Below, piece by piece: positions 1 through 6,997 of a stretch of 17,429 bases of DNA. Numbering within the stretch: the stretch's first letter is position 1; every line of letters begins with the position of its first letter. Below the pieces are notes generated by a model. The model worked only from the letters and a program-made list of their open reading frames with translations, ran no database searches and was not told where the DNA came from. Source of the stretch: an uncultured Eubacterium sp. (GTDB lineage: Bacteria; Bacillota; Clostridia; Lachnospirales; Lachnospiraceae); assembly GCA_900545725.1 (NCBI GenBank), contig URAI01000050.1, positions 1-17,429 on the forward strand, given 5' to 3'. The translations under genes and the position numbers were made by a program.

Positions 1-1
1 G

Positions 2-601
2 AAAAAAAATCAAAAAAATCCTGAAATCAGATTTGCTGGATTTACTAACGATTGGGAACGGCGTAAGTTGGGGGAGATCATAACTGAATATAAGGAAACT
101 GTTGATTCGGATTGCACTTTGCCGATTCTTACTTCATCAAAAACAGAGGGCGTAATACTGCAAGAAGAGCATTTTGGAAGAAAGCAACAACATGATATTG
201 CAGGATATAACATACTGCCAAGAAACTATTGCACATATCGAAATAGAAGTGATGGGGTAGACTTCACATTTAATATTAATAAATGCTGTGATAAAGGGAT
301 TATTAGCAAATTTTATCCTGTTTTCAGTGGAAATAATAGCGATGTATTCTTTCTTTCATTGGTGTTGAATAACAGCGAAGAAGTTGTACATGAAATAGCA
401 TATACATGTACAGGAACTGGACAGAAGGTACTCTCATTTCTTGATTTACAAAAGATGAGGGTCAGAGTGCCAAGTTTTGAGGAACAGAAGAAAGTTGGAG
501 AGATAATTACAACCCTCGACCACCTCATCACTCTTCACCAAAATAAGTGTGATGAACTTAAAAAACTAAAGAAATTTATGCTTCAAAATATGTTTATTTA
601 G
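2..601 (+). CDS. hsdS: Type I restriction specificity subunit HsdS, C-terminal part (TRD A), partial at left edge
   Basis: The reading frame is open from base 2, so the gene starts outside the window; a TTG at 68 is not a credible start because the conserved hsdS motif lies before it. The visible 199 residues hold NPEIRFAGFTNDWERRKL (fragment residues 6-23), which in Firmicute HsdS opens a target-recognition domain, then one TRD, then LDHLITLHQ (from about 172) and a charged helix ending KKFMLQNMFI, the usual HsdS C-terminus. HsdS sets the DNA sequence recognised by the HsdM/HsdR complex and normally has two TRDs (about 400 residues), so this is probably the second half. Short sequences at both ends of the TRD recur at 2171-2197 and 2699-2724. 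The stop codon overlaps the ribosome binding site of the next gene, so the two are probably co-transcribed. Confidence 0.9.
   Translation, partial: KKNQKNPEIRFAGFTNDWERRKLGEIITEYKETVDSDCTLPILTSSKTEGVILQEEHFGRKQQHDIAGYNILPRNYCTYRNRSDGVDFTFNINKCCDKGIISKFYPVFSGNNSDVFFLSLVLNNSEEVVHEIAYTCTGTGQKVLSFLDLQKMRVRVPSFEEQKKVGEIITTLDHLITLHQNKCDELKKLKKFMLQNMFI
44..70. repeat. hsdS TRD-entry direct repeat, copy 1
   Basis: This 27-bp sequence matches 2171-2197 at 26 of 27 positions; the core GATTGGGAACGGCGTAAG is identical. It encodes T(N/Y)DWERRKL at the start of a TRD and is read in the same frame in both copies. It ends in the 8-mer GCGTAAGT plus TG; the 8-mer also flanks the recombinase gene. Confidence 0.9.
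515..540. repeat. hsdS TRD-exit direct repeat, copy 1
   Basis: This 26-bp sequence is identical to 2699-2724 and encodes LDHLITLHQ (the last base of the Q codon differs), the boundary between the TRD and the following conserved helix. Both copies are in the HsdS reading frame. Confidence 0.9.
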
Positions 602-616
602 GAGGGGATGTGTAAA

Positions 617-1264
617 ATGGGGAAAATTATTTTATATCATGGAACTCCTGATGAGATCGTAACACCATTTTTTGGAGGTGGAGACGATAAACATGATTAT
701 GGACGTGGATTTTATCTGACAGAAAATATTGATTTGGCAAAAGAATGGGCTGTATGCAGACCAAATGATAAAAATGGATGGGTGCATAAGTATGAATTGG
801 ATACTGATGGACTGGAAATACTTGATTTTAAGGAAAAAGATGTATTGTCATGGCTTGCGGAGCTTATGAAACACAGAGATGCGGCAGATTCAAAAAGATA
901 TAGAGTTTTGGCTGCGAAGTTTATTGAAAAATATGGAATTGATACAGCTTCATATGATGTTATAAAAGGCTGGCGTGCAGATGCATCATATTTTTATATT
1001 GCTAAGGAATTTGTCAGGGACAATATAGATATTGAGATACTTGAAGAGCTGTTATCACTTGGTGGTCTGGGTATTCAATATTGTATTAAAACAGAGCTGG
1101 CTTATTCAAAATTACATGAAATTAAAGAAGCTATTATTCGTGTTGACTATGAGGAGTTTAATAATAAATATAATCATAGGGATATTGAAGCAAGAAAAAA
1201 TATGAGAGATTTAGTTGATTCTGATAGAAATAAGGTTACTAATGTATTCAGTACATTGTTATAA
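617..1264 (+). CDS. DUF3990-type putative ADP-ribosyltransferase-fold protein (candidate toxin/effector)
   Basis: The start is ATG 617, because AGGAGGGG at 600-607 lies 9 bases before it; an in-frame ATG at 608 touches that site. The 215-residue product opens MGKIILYHGTPDEI, then has DYGRGFYLT (residues 27-35) followed by AKEWA, and later QYCIKTELAYSKL (154-166). This matches what I know of DUF3990: YHG near the N-terminus, a (D)xGxGFYxT motif, and a QY...(S/T)E motif. DUF3990 is grouped with the ADP-ribosyltransferase fold, where the YHG His binds NAD and a late Glu is often catalytic; H8 and E160 are the candidates. The target is unknown. No promoter is visible before it, so it probably depends on hsdS transcription. 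The next two genes follow with 12-base and overlapping junctions, forming a unit with a NADAR eraser. The fold assignment is fairly firm; the toxin role is inferred. Confidence 0.75.
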   Translation: MGKIILYHGTPDEIVTPFFGGGDDKHDYGRGFYLTENIDLAKEWAVCRPNDKNGWVHKYELDTDGLEILDFKEKDVLSWLAELMKHRDAADSKRYRVLAAKFIEKYGIDTASYDVIKGWRADASYFYIAKEFVRDNIDIEILEELLSLGGLGIQYCIKTELAYSKLHEIKEAIIRVDYEEFNNKYNHRDIEARKNMRDLVDSDRNKVTNVFSTLL

Positions 1265-1276
1265 GAGGTAGAATTA

Positions 1277-1693
1277 ATGAGAGCTTATTCAGAAGTATAT
1301 CTAAATGATGTAGTTGAAAATCAGGGAAAGCTGTTTGACTATGTTGCACAGACATTTCCTGATAAGGATACGGAAGATTTTATTAAAACATATATGAAAA
1401 GTAAGACGAGACAGAGCATAGACAAGTCGATGGCGTATGTAAATACTATGGATGCAACGCAGCTATGGCATTATTTTTCTGATACTGAAAAGTATAGTCT
1501 GAAAAATGGAAAATCTCTTGAGGGATTCATGCCGGACTGGATAGGTGAATTTTATGCATATTATCAGTGGTATTATAATTTGCCAAGTGAAGAGGTTATA
1601 AAAAAAGTTCCATTGGATTTTTTGAAAAAAGCATATTTCGGATTGCATGATTTGGAACTTGACCTTGCTGTAAAGAAAGTTGGTGAAAATTAA
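1277..1693 (+). CDS. Unrecognised 138-residue protein between the DUF3990 and NADAR genes
   Basis: I do not recognise a named domain here. The product is soluble, acidic and aromatic-rich, with no signal peptide or membrane segment. It looks mainly helical, with an unusual WIGEFYAYYQWYYNLP stretch near residues 87-102 and a C-terminal helix (DFLKKAYFGLHDLELDLAVKK). The start ATG 1277 has AAGAGG at 1263-1268, which overlaps the stop of the DUF3990 gene. Its own stop TAA (1691-1693) overlaps the ATG of the NADAR gene, so the two are translationally coupled. The position between a putative ADP-ribosyl writer and eraser suggests an accessory, adaptor or target-binding role, or an antitoxin component. 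This is inference from position alone. Confidence 0.8.
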   Translation: MRAYSEVYLNDVVENQGKLFDYVAQTFPDKDTEDFIKTYMKSKTRQSIDKSMAYVNTMDATQLWHYFSDTEKYSLKNGKSLEGFMPDWIGEFYAYYQWYYNLPSEEVIKKVPLDFLKKAYFGLHDLELDLAVKKVGEN

Positions 1694-2193
1694 TGGAAAT
1701 CATATGTTTTCACAATTCTGATGAGGAAAATGGATATTTAAGTAACTGGTATTTATCTGATTTTGTAGTTGATAATGTGCAATTTTCGTCAATGGAACAG
1801 TATATGATGTATAAAAAGGCAACATGTTTTTCAGATAATGATATAGAGGCTCAGATTTTAGATAGCACAGATACAGCAGTGATTAAGTCATTAGGACGCA
1901 AGGTTTCAAATTATAATGAAAATATATGGAATGGTATGCGGCAGATTATAGTATATGAAGGACTATTGGCAAAATTTTCACAAAATCCATTACTAAAAGA
2001 TAGATTAATATCAACAGGCAATAATATTTTAGCAGAATGTGCGGTCAGAGATTGCATATGGGGAATAGGATTGTCAATGGATAACCCTAAACGATTAGAT
2101 ATTGAACAGTGGAGAGGGCAAAATCTGCTCGGTTATGCGCTGATGATGGTTAGAGAACAGCTTAAAAATGACTTACGATTGGGAACGGCGTAA
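1693..2193 (+). CDS. NADAR (YbiA/DUF1768-type) ADP-ribose glycosidase, candidate antitoxin
   Basis: The 166-residue product carries the NADAR signatures in order: NGYLSNWY (about 13-20), SSMEQYMMYKKA (33-44), LGRKV, a TGNNILAE block, DCIWGIG, and WRGQNLLGYALMMVREQL near the end. The family cleaves N-glycosidic bonds of ADP-ribose-like substrates, and some members reverse guanine ADP-ribosylation of DNA when paired with DarT1 toxins. Next to a DUF3990 protein it is a plausible eraser/antitoxin. The start ATG overlaps the preceding stop (TAATG). The last seven codons before the stop (DLRLGTA) are read, in another frame, from the hsdS direct repeat at 2171-2197. The conserved family C-terminus ends just before that point, so the domain itself seems complete. 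Confidence 0.88.
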   Translation: MEIICFHNSDEENGYLSNWYLSDFVVDNVQFSSMEQYMMYKKATCFSDNDIEAQILDSTDTAVIKSLGRKVSNYNENIWNGMRQIIVYEGLLAKFSQNPLLKDRLISTGNNILAECAVRDCIWGIGLSMDNPKRLDIEQWRGQNLLGYALMMVREQLKNDLRLGTA

Positions 2194-2728
2194 GTTGTCT
2201 GAGTTGATGATTAGCTTGCAAAATAACACTCTTTCCAGAGCTAACTTATCTAAAGAAACAGGCGTTGCAAAAAATGTTCATTATGGTGATGTGCTTATCA
2301 AGTTTGGAGAAGTTTTGGATGTAAGTAAAGAACAGCTTCCTATGATTTTAGATGAAAGTGTTATGACCAAATATAAATCTTCTTTTTTGCATAATGGAGA
2401 TGTGATTGTTGCTGATACAGCAGAAGACTCAACTGTTGGAAAATGCAGTGAAATAGCGGGGGTGAATGATGGAGTGGTTATGGCAGGTTTGCATACTATT
2501 CCATATAGACCAGTAGAAAAATTTGCTACTGGGTATTTGGGATATTATCTAAATTCCAATGCGTATCATAATCAGTTGATACCTTTGATGCAAGGAATTA
2601 AAGTTACATCAATTTCAAAATCTGTTATGCAAGATACTAATATTGTTTATCCTAAATCAATAGAAGAACAGGCTATGATTGGTAACTATTTTCAGTATCT
2701 CGACCACCTCATCACTCTTCACCAGTAG
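2168..2728 (+). CDS. HsdS half-gene (TRD B): one target-recognition domain without N-terminus or C-terminal helix
   Basis: This is a 186-residue HsdS segment that begins MTYDWERRKLSEL and ends SQYLDHLITLHQ-like (FQYLDHLITLHQ), where a TAG stops it exactly at the end of the conserved repeat. It contains one TRD unlike TRD A and lacks the helix and KKFMLQNMF-type tail. The ATG at 2168 overlaps the end of the NADAR gene by 26 bases and has no convincing ribosome binding site, so any translation would rely on coupling to NADAR. Both flanking repeats are in the same frame as in the upstream hsdS, so exchange would put TRD B into the full gene. The best reading is a silent storage cassette. A translated half-subunit that dimerises is possible, since truncated single-TRD HsdS proteins are known to work in some type I systems. 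Confidence 0.8.
   Translation: MTYDWERRKLSELMISLQNNTLSRANLSKETGVAKNVHYGDVLIKFGEVLDVSKEQLPMILDESVMTKYKSSFLHNGDVIVADTAEDSTVGKCSEIAGVNDGVVMAGLHTIPYRPVEKFATGYLGYYLNSNAYHNQLIPLMQGIKVTSISKSVMQDTNIVYPKSIEEQAMIGNYFQYLDHLITLHQ
2171..2197. repeat. hsdS TRD-entry direct repeat, copy 2
   Basis: This copy differs from 44-70 at one position (2174). It opens TRD B and also contains the last NADAR codons and the NADAR stop in another frame. Confidence 0.9.
2699..2724. repeat. hsdS TRD-exit direct repeat, copy 2
   Basis: Identical to 515-540. Homology with the upstream hsdS stops within two bases of the repeat end, and the frame hits TAG at 2726-2728. Confidence 0.9.
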
Positions 2729-2952
2729 AAGTATTATTGTAATATTATATGCGTATTTAGAAGATATCTTTATGAATATAATTCACGATAAAGGAGCAGG
2801 TGGTGTATTATATTACATTATTAATGAAATTTCAGGAAGAACGGGAATAAACATGAAAAAATTATAAGTATCAGATTAAAATGATACATTCTTGAGCTGG
2901 TTAGAAATCAAATATTCATTATTAGTAGAATACAGTCAGAAGGGAGAATATT
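2729..2952 (+). other. Spacer between TRD B and hsdR; no clear gene
   Basis: This 224-base AT-rich spacer holds a 31-codon open frame from ATG 2772 to 2867 (MNIIHDKGAGG...) without a ribosome binding site or a recognisable family; it may be a gene remnant. A weak 6-bp stem (GTATCA 2868-2873 with TGATAC 2882-2887) has no T-tract. I see no convincing promoter; TTGAGC at 2892 has no good -10 partner. AGGGAG at 2941-2946 serves hsdR. Confidence 0.5.
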
Positions 2953-5913
2953 ATGGCACAATCAGAGGCGGAGATTGAAAAAGAACTTATAGAACAGCTT
3001 ATATATGGGGATTCGCAATGGACTTACAGGGAGGATTTAAAGACACAGGAGCAGCTTTGGGATAATTTCAGATATATTCTTGAGCAGAATAATAAGGACA
3101 GGTTAGATGGTAAGCCCTTGTCAGATTCGGAATTTGAACAGGTTAAGAACCAGCTACAGTTTTCATCATTTTATAAGGCAGGAGAATGGCTTGTTGGTGA
3201 AAATGGAAGGGTTATGGTGCATGTACAGAGGGATAACACATTTTTACATCTTGTAGTAATGAACCACGAACATATTGCAGGTGGCAGCAGTGTATATGAA
3301 GTTATTAACCAGTATAGTGCATTAAAGACGGATGATGGTGAAAGAGACAGAAGATTTGATGTTACGCTTATGATTAATGGACTTCCAATGATTCATATTG
3401 AATTAAAAAACAGGAATCATTCTTATATGGATGGCTTCTGGCAGATTAAAAAATATATAGGTGAGGGTAAGTTTACAGGTATATTTTCTGCAGTCCAGAT
3501 GTTTGTTGTAAGTAATGGTGTCAATACAAAATATTTCTCGGCAGCATCAGACACAGAGCTTAATCCTAAATTTATAAGTGGGTGGCTTGATAAAGAAAAT
3601 AATCCTGTAGCAGATTATATTGATTTTGCAAAAAGTGTGCTTCGTATTCCACAGGCACATGAAATGATAGCAAGATATACTGTGCTTGATGAGGATGCTA
3701 AGAGACTGATTTTATTAAGGCCATATCAGATTCATGCGATTGAAGCTATACGAGAGGCTTCCAAACGTGGCATTTCCGGCTATGTATGGCATACTACAGG
3801 TTCAGGAAAAACTCTTACATCTTATAAGGCTACAAGAAATCTTCTTATGGATATTCCGGCAATTGATAAGACTATATTTCTTATTGACAGGAAAGACCTT
3901 GATACGCAGACGACACTGGCATTTCAGGCATATGCAAATAATGATCTGATAGATGTTGATGAGACTGATAATGTAGGTGACCTTAGAAAGAAGTTAAAAT
4001 CCTCAGACCGCCAGGTGATAGTTACCACCATACAGAAGCTTCAGATACTTGTTACAAAAAAGCTCACAGAGGGAACTTATGATTATGATAAGCTTAGAAA
4101 ATTAAAAATTGCATTTGTAGTGGATGAGTGTCACAGGGCCGTTACACCGGCAACTAAAAGAATTATTGAGAGATTCTTTGGAAATTCATTATGGTATGGA
4201 TTTACCGGAACTCCGAGATTTGCAGAGAATCCATATCCGCAGATGGGGGATTTGCCAAGGACCACAGAGCAGTTATATGGAAGCCGTCTTCATAAATATA
4301 CTATACAGAATGCTATACATGATAATGCTGTATTGGGATTTCAGGTTGAACATAACGGACCTAAGAATATGGAGAATGAAAAGGATGGCAGTATTTATGA
4401 TAATGAAAAGCATATGTTAAATGTATTAGATATAATTTTAAATAAATCATTTTATAAGCTGGGTTTTCAAAATGGCAAAGGCATGACTTATGAGGGGCTT
4501 TTAACGACCGGTTCTATACAGCTTGCGCAAAAGTATTATGAGCTTTTAAAGAAAGTAAAAGACGGTCAGACAGATTTGCAGATTGATAAAAAGATTAAAC
4601 AGGTTCTGCCAGATTTTCCTAAATTTGCAATTACATATTCAGTTACGGAAAATGATGAGGGGTCACATGTCAATCAGGAGAAGATGCAGGAGTCGTTAGA
4701 TGATTATAATGAAATGTTTGGAACAAAGTACGATACCTCACAGATACAAGGCTACAATGCTAATCTTAATAAGCGTCTTGCAAGAAAGGATACAAAATTT
4801 AAAAGCAGAGATGAACAGCTGGATATTGTTATTGTAGTTGACAGGCTTTTAACAGGATTTGATGCACCATGTCTTTCGACAATATTTATTGACAGACAGC
4901 CGATGGGACCACATGACCTTATACAGGCATTTTCAAGAACCAACCGTATCTATGATAAGAATAAAGCGTATGGTCAGATAGTTACATTTCAGGCACCAAA
5001 GTATTTTAAAGAATGTGTAGATAGTGCGGTAAGATTATATTCTGCCGGAAGTACGCAGACGGCTATTGTTGCAGAGTGGGAAAAGGTAGAACAGGCATTT
5101 TGTAAATCATTACATGCATTAAGGGCTGTTGCGGATGTACCGGAAGAGGTTACTTCAATGTCTGATAAGGAAAAACGCATATTTTTACATATTTTTCAGG
5201 AGTTTGACAGGCTGTTTGCACAGTTAAAATCATTTACACAATATAATGATGAGATGCTTTCAGAATATAAATTTTCTGAGGAAGAGTATGAAGCATATGC
5301 AGGACATTATATGAATGTGAAAGAGGAGCTTAGACAAAAAGAAGATAATCAGCATAATGAGCAGGAGAATGAAGATGTTCCTGATGATTATGAGCTTATG
5401 GCGTATAGCAGCACGAAGATAGATTATGAATATATAATTAATCTGATTCAGAATATTGTGTCGGGTGATAGTGAATCAGAAGATGTTACACCACAGCAGA
5501 GGCAGAAACAGATTGATGAAGTTAAAAGATATATAGAAGAGATAAGAAAAGATAATCCTAAGGTTGCGGATATTATGACAGCTCTTGTTAATGAAATAGA
5601 ACATGATGAAAATAAATATAAGGGCAGGTCTATTCTTAATATAGTAGAAAATATGAAACAGGAATGTATTGAAAAAGTAGTAGCGGATTTTTGTATGACA
5701 TGGTATGTGTCAAGAGATGATATTATGTATGCGGCGATGAATTATAGAAATGGTGAGATTCCTAATGAAAATGCTATTAAGATAACGGCGGATTTTACGA
5801 GTTATAAGGCGGCACAGGAAAGAGCAATTCCAAAGTTTAAATATTATAATATGCTATTTACAGAATTAAAGAAAGTACTTGAAAAAGAGATAAAACCACT
5901 TGTCAATAATTAG
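2953..5913 (+). CDS. hsdR: Type I restriction endonuclease subunit HsdR
   Basis: The 986-residue motor and nuclease subunit cuts DNA after ATP-driven translocation when bound to HsdM2-HsdS. The N-terminal nuclease domain shows the PD-(D/E)xK pattern: D136 in RRFDVTLM and E150-x-K152 in HIELKNR. The SF2 translocase follows: Walker A TTGSGKT (281-287), DECH (391-394), GFTGTP (416-421), LLTGFDAP (632-639) and QAFSRTNR (658-665). The C-terminal third is helical and charged, as expected for the region that contacts HsdM. Length and motif order are those of an intact HsdR, and no frameshift is seen. AGGGAG at 2941-2946 lies 6 bases before ATG 2953. The gene lies downstream of the hsdS segments, so the operon order is probably hsdM-hsdS-[cassette]-hsdR. 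Confidence 0.96.
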   Translation: MAQSEAEIEKELIEQLIYGDSQWTYREDLKTQEQLWDNFRYILEQNNKDRLDGKPLSDSEFEQVKNQLQFSSFYKAGEWLVGENGRVMVHVQRDNTFLHLVVMNHEHIAGGSSVYEVINQYSALKTDDGERDRRFDVTLMINGLPMIHIELKNRNHSYMDGFWQIKKYIGEGKFTGIFSAVQMFVVSNGVNTKYFSAASDTELNPKFISGWLDKENNPVADYIDFAKSVLRIPQAHEMIARYTVLDEDAKRLILLRPYQIHAIEAIREASKRGISGYVWHTTGSGKTLTSYKATRNLLMDIPAIDKTIFLIDRKDLDTQTTLAFQAYANNDLIDVDETDNVGDLRKKLKSSDRQVIVTTIQKLQILVTKKLTEGTYDYDKLRKLKIAFVVDECHRAVTPATKRIIERFFGNSLWYGFTGTPRFAENPYPQMGDLPRTTEQLYGSRLHKYTIQNAIHDNAVLGFQVEHNGPKNMENEKDGSIYDNEKHMLNVLDIILNKSFYKLGFQNGKGMTYEGLLTTGSIQLAQKYYELLKKVKDGQTDLQIDKKIKQVLPDFPKFAITYSVTENDEGSHVNQEKMQESLDDYNEMFGTKYDTSQIQGYNANLNKRLARKDTKFKSRDEQLDIVIVVDRLLTGFDAPCLSTIFIDRQPMGPHDLIQAFSRTNRIYDKNKAYGQIVTFQAPKYFKECVDSAVRLYSAGSTQTAIVAEWEKVEQAFCKSLHALRAVADVPEEVTSMSDKEKRIFLHIFQEFDRLFAQLKSFTQYNDEMLSEYKFSEEEYEAYAGHYMNVKEELRQKEDNQHNEQENEDVPDDYELMAYSSTKIDYEYIINLIQNIVSGDSESEDVTPQQRQKQIDEVKRYIEEIRKDNPKVADIMTALVNEIEHDENKYKGRSILNIVENMKQECIEKVVADFCMTWYVSRDDIMYAAMNYRNGEIPNENAIKITADFTSYKAAQERAIPKFKYYNMLFTELKKVLEKEIKPLVNN

Positions 5914-5932
5914 TATTAATAGTTAGACATAT

Positions 5933-5944
5933 CAGCGTAAGTAA
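5933..5944. repeat. Inverted repeat left of the recombinase gene (CAGCGTAAGTAA)
   Basis: This 12-bp sequence is the exact reverse complement of 6916-6927, so the two enclose the recombinase gene. It shares GCGTAAGT with the hsdS TRD-entry repeats at 61-68 and 2188-2195. It may be a crossover-site remnant for the recombinase or part of an attachment site. Confidence 0.65.
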
Positions 5945-5964
5945 TGATTGAAAAGGAGGCGCTT

Positions 5965-6891
5965 ATGCGTAATGATATGAACAGTAAACAGCTTTTTTGT
6001 GATTATTACAGGCAATGGATTGAAGTATATAAAAAAGATGCTATAAGAGATTCAACGATGGCAAAGTACAATATGTCGTACAAATGGGTTGAGAAGCTGG
6101 CACCGGAGCTTACGATGGAGAATCTTACGAGGACGGCATACCAGCAGCTTCTTAATGATTATGCCAAAGAGCATGAAAGGCAGACAACTCTTGATTTTCA
6201 TCATCAGCTTAAAGGTGCGATACTGGATGCGGTTGATGACGGGCTTATAGAAAGAGACCCGACAAGAAAGGCAATTATTAAAGGGAAAACACCACGCGCC
6301 AAGAAGATTAAATATCTTAATCAGTTTGAACTGCATACACTGATTACGCATCTTGATATAAAGGAAGAGGTCAATTGGGACTGGTTTATTCTCTTAGTTG
6401 CTAAGACGGGAATGAGATTTTCTGAGGCTCTTGCGGTTACGCCGGCGGATTTTGATTTTTCAAGACAGACATTATCTGTAAGTAAGACATGGGATTATAA
6501 GGGGGATGGAGGATATCTTCCAACTAAGAACAAATCGTCGGTAAGAAAGATTCAGATAGACTGGCAGGTTGTTGTAAAATTTTCTGAACTGGTTAAAAAT
6601 ATGCCCCAGGATAAGCCGGTATTTGTCGGAGATACCAAGATATATAATTCAACTGTTAATGATGTGCTTACAAGACATTGTAAGGCATGTGGGATTCCGG
6701 TTATCTCAATTCATGGATTAAGGCATACACATGCATCGCTGTTATTATTTGCCGGCGTATCAATTGCAAGTGTTGCAAGAAGATTAGGGCATGCGAGCAT
6801 GACTACGACACAAAAGACCTATCTTCATATAATACAGGAGCTGGAAAATAAAGATGTAGACCTTGTAATGAGGACATTATCAGGTCTGTAA
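5965..6891 (+). CDS. Tyrosine recombinase/integrase linked to the hsdS locus
   Basis: The start is ATG 5965 (308 residues), placed by AAGGAGG at 5953-5959; the earlier in-frame ATG 5944 lies upstream of that site. The N-terminal part (about 5-100) is a SAM-like core-binding domain. The catalytic domain shows TGMRFSEAL (R151), a Lys in the beta-hairpin (near 188, PTKNKS), HGLRHTHAS (H250, R253), LGHASMTTTQ (H276) and the nucleophile Tyr in KTYLHI (Y286). All catalytic residues are present, so the enzyme should be active. Single tyrosine recombinases beside hsdS genes drive TRD inversion or exchange in several Firmicutes. The short core shared with the hsdS repeats supports that role here. Alternatively it is the integrase of a decayed element. 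Confidence 0.93.
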   Translation: MRNDMNSKQLFCDYYRQWIEVYKKDAIRDSTMAKYNMSYKWVEKLAPELTMENLTRTAYQQLLNDYAKEHERQTTLDFHHQLKGAILDAVDDGLIERDPTRKAIIKGKTPRAKKIKYLNQFELHTLITHLDIKEEVNWDWFILLVAKTGMRFSEALAVTPADFDFSRQTLSVSKTWDYKGDGGYLPTKNKSSVRKIQIDWQVVVKFSELVKNMPQDKPVFVGDTKIYNSTVNDVLTRHCKACGIPVISIHGLRHTHASLLLFAGVSIASVARRLGHASMTTTQKTYLHIIQELENKDVDLVMRTLSGL

Positions 6892-6915
6892 GGTCTGGTA
6901 TTGTAACTGGGTGAC

Positions 6916-6927
6916 TTACTTACGCTG
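6916..6927. repeat. Inverted repeat right of the recombinase gene (TTACTTACGCTG)
   Basis: The reverse complement of 5933-5944, 24 bases after the recombinase stop. No inverted hsdS segment follows on the far side, unlike in classical hsdS-inverting loci; only this short motif is present. Confidence 0.65.
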
Positions 6928-6945
6928 GTTTTTAAAATTAATAAG

Positions 6946-6957
6946 CTAACATGTTAC
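6946..6957. promoter_or_regulatory. Putative GntR operator 1 (palindrome around TAACATGTTA)
   Basis: TAACATGTTA at 6947-6956 is a perfect palindrome, and CTAACATGTTA recurs at 7012-7022, 66 bp downstream centre to centre. It lies upstream of the -35 region. Short palindromes in hexuronate promoters are typical targets of GntR/FCD regulators, and one is encoded at 10080. Confidence 0.5.
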
Positions 6958-6997
6958 TATTAATAATAAAAATCATCAAATAAACTAAAAGAATATA

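Noticed and set aside
68..601. TTG at 68 as the start of the first hsdS gene
   Set aside because: The frame and the conserved RFAGFTNDWERRKL motif extend upstream to the window edge, so the gene is cut by the window.
2679..2867. 62-codon open frame overlapping the end of TRD B
   Set aside because: Its first third is TRD B in another frame and there is no ribosome binding site. Only a possible 31-codon remnant from 2772 is mentioned in the spacer entry.
6892..6945. Possible terminator after the recombinase gene (TTTTT after GCTGG)
   Set aside because: No stem can be drawn in front of the T run. The notable sequence there is the inverted repeat shared with the gene's left side.
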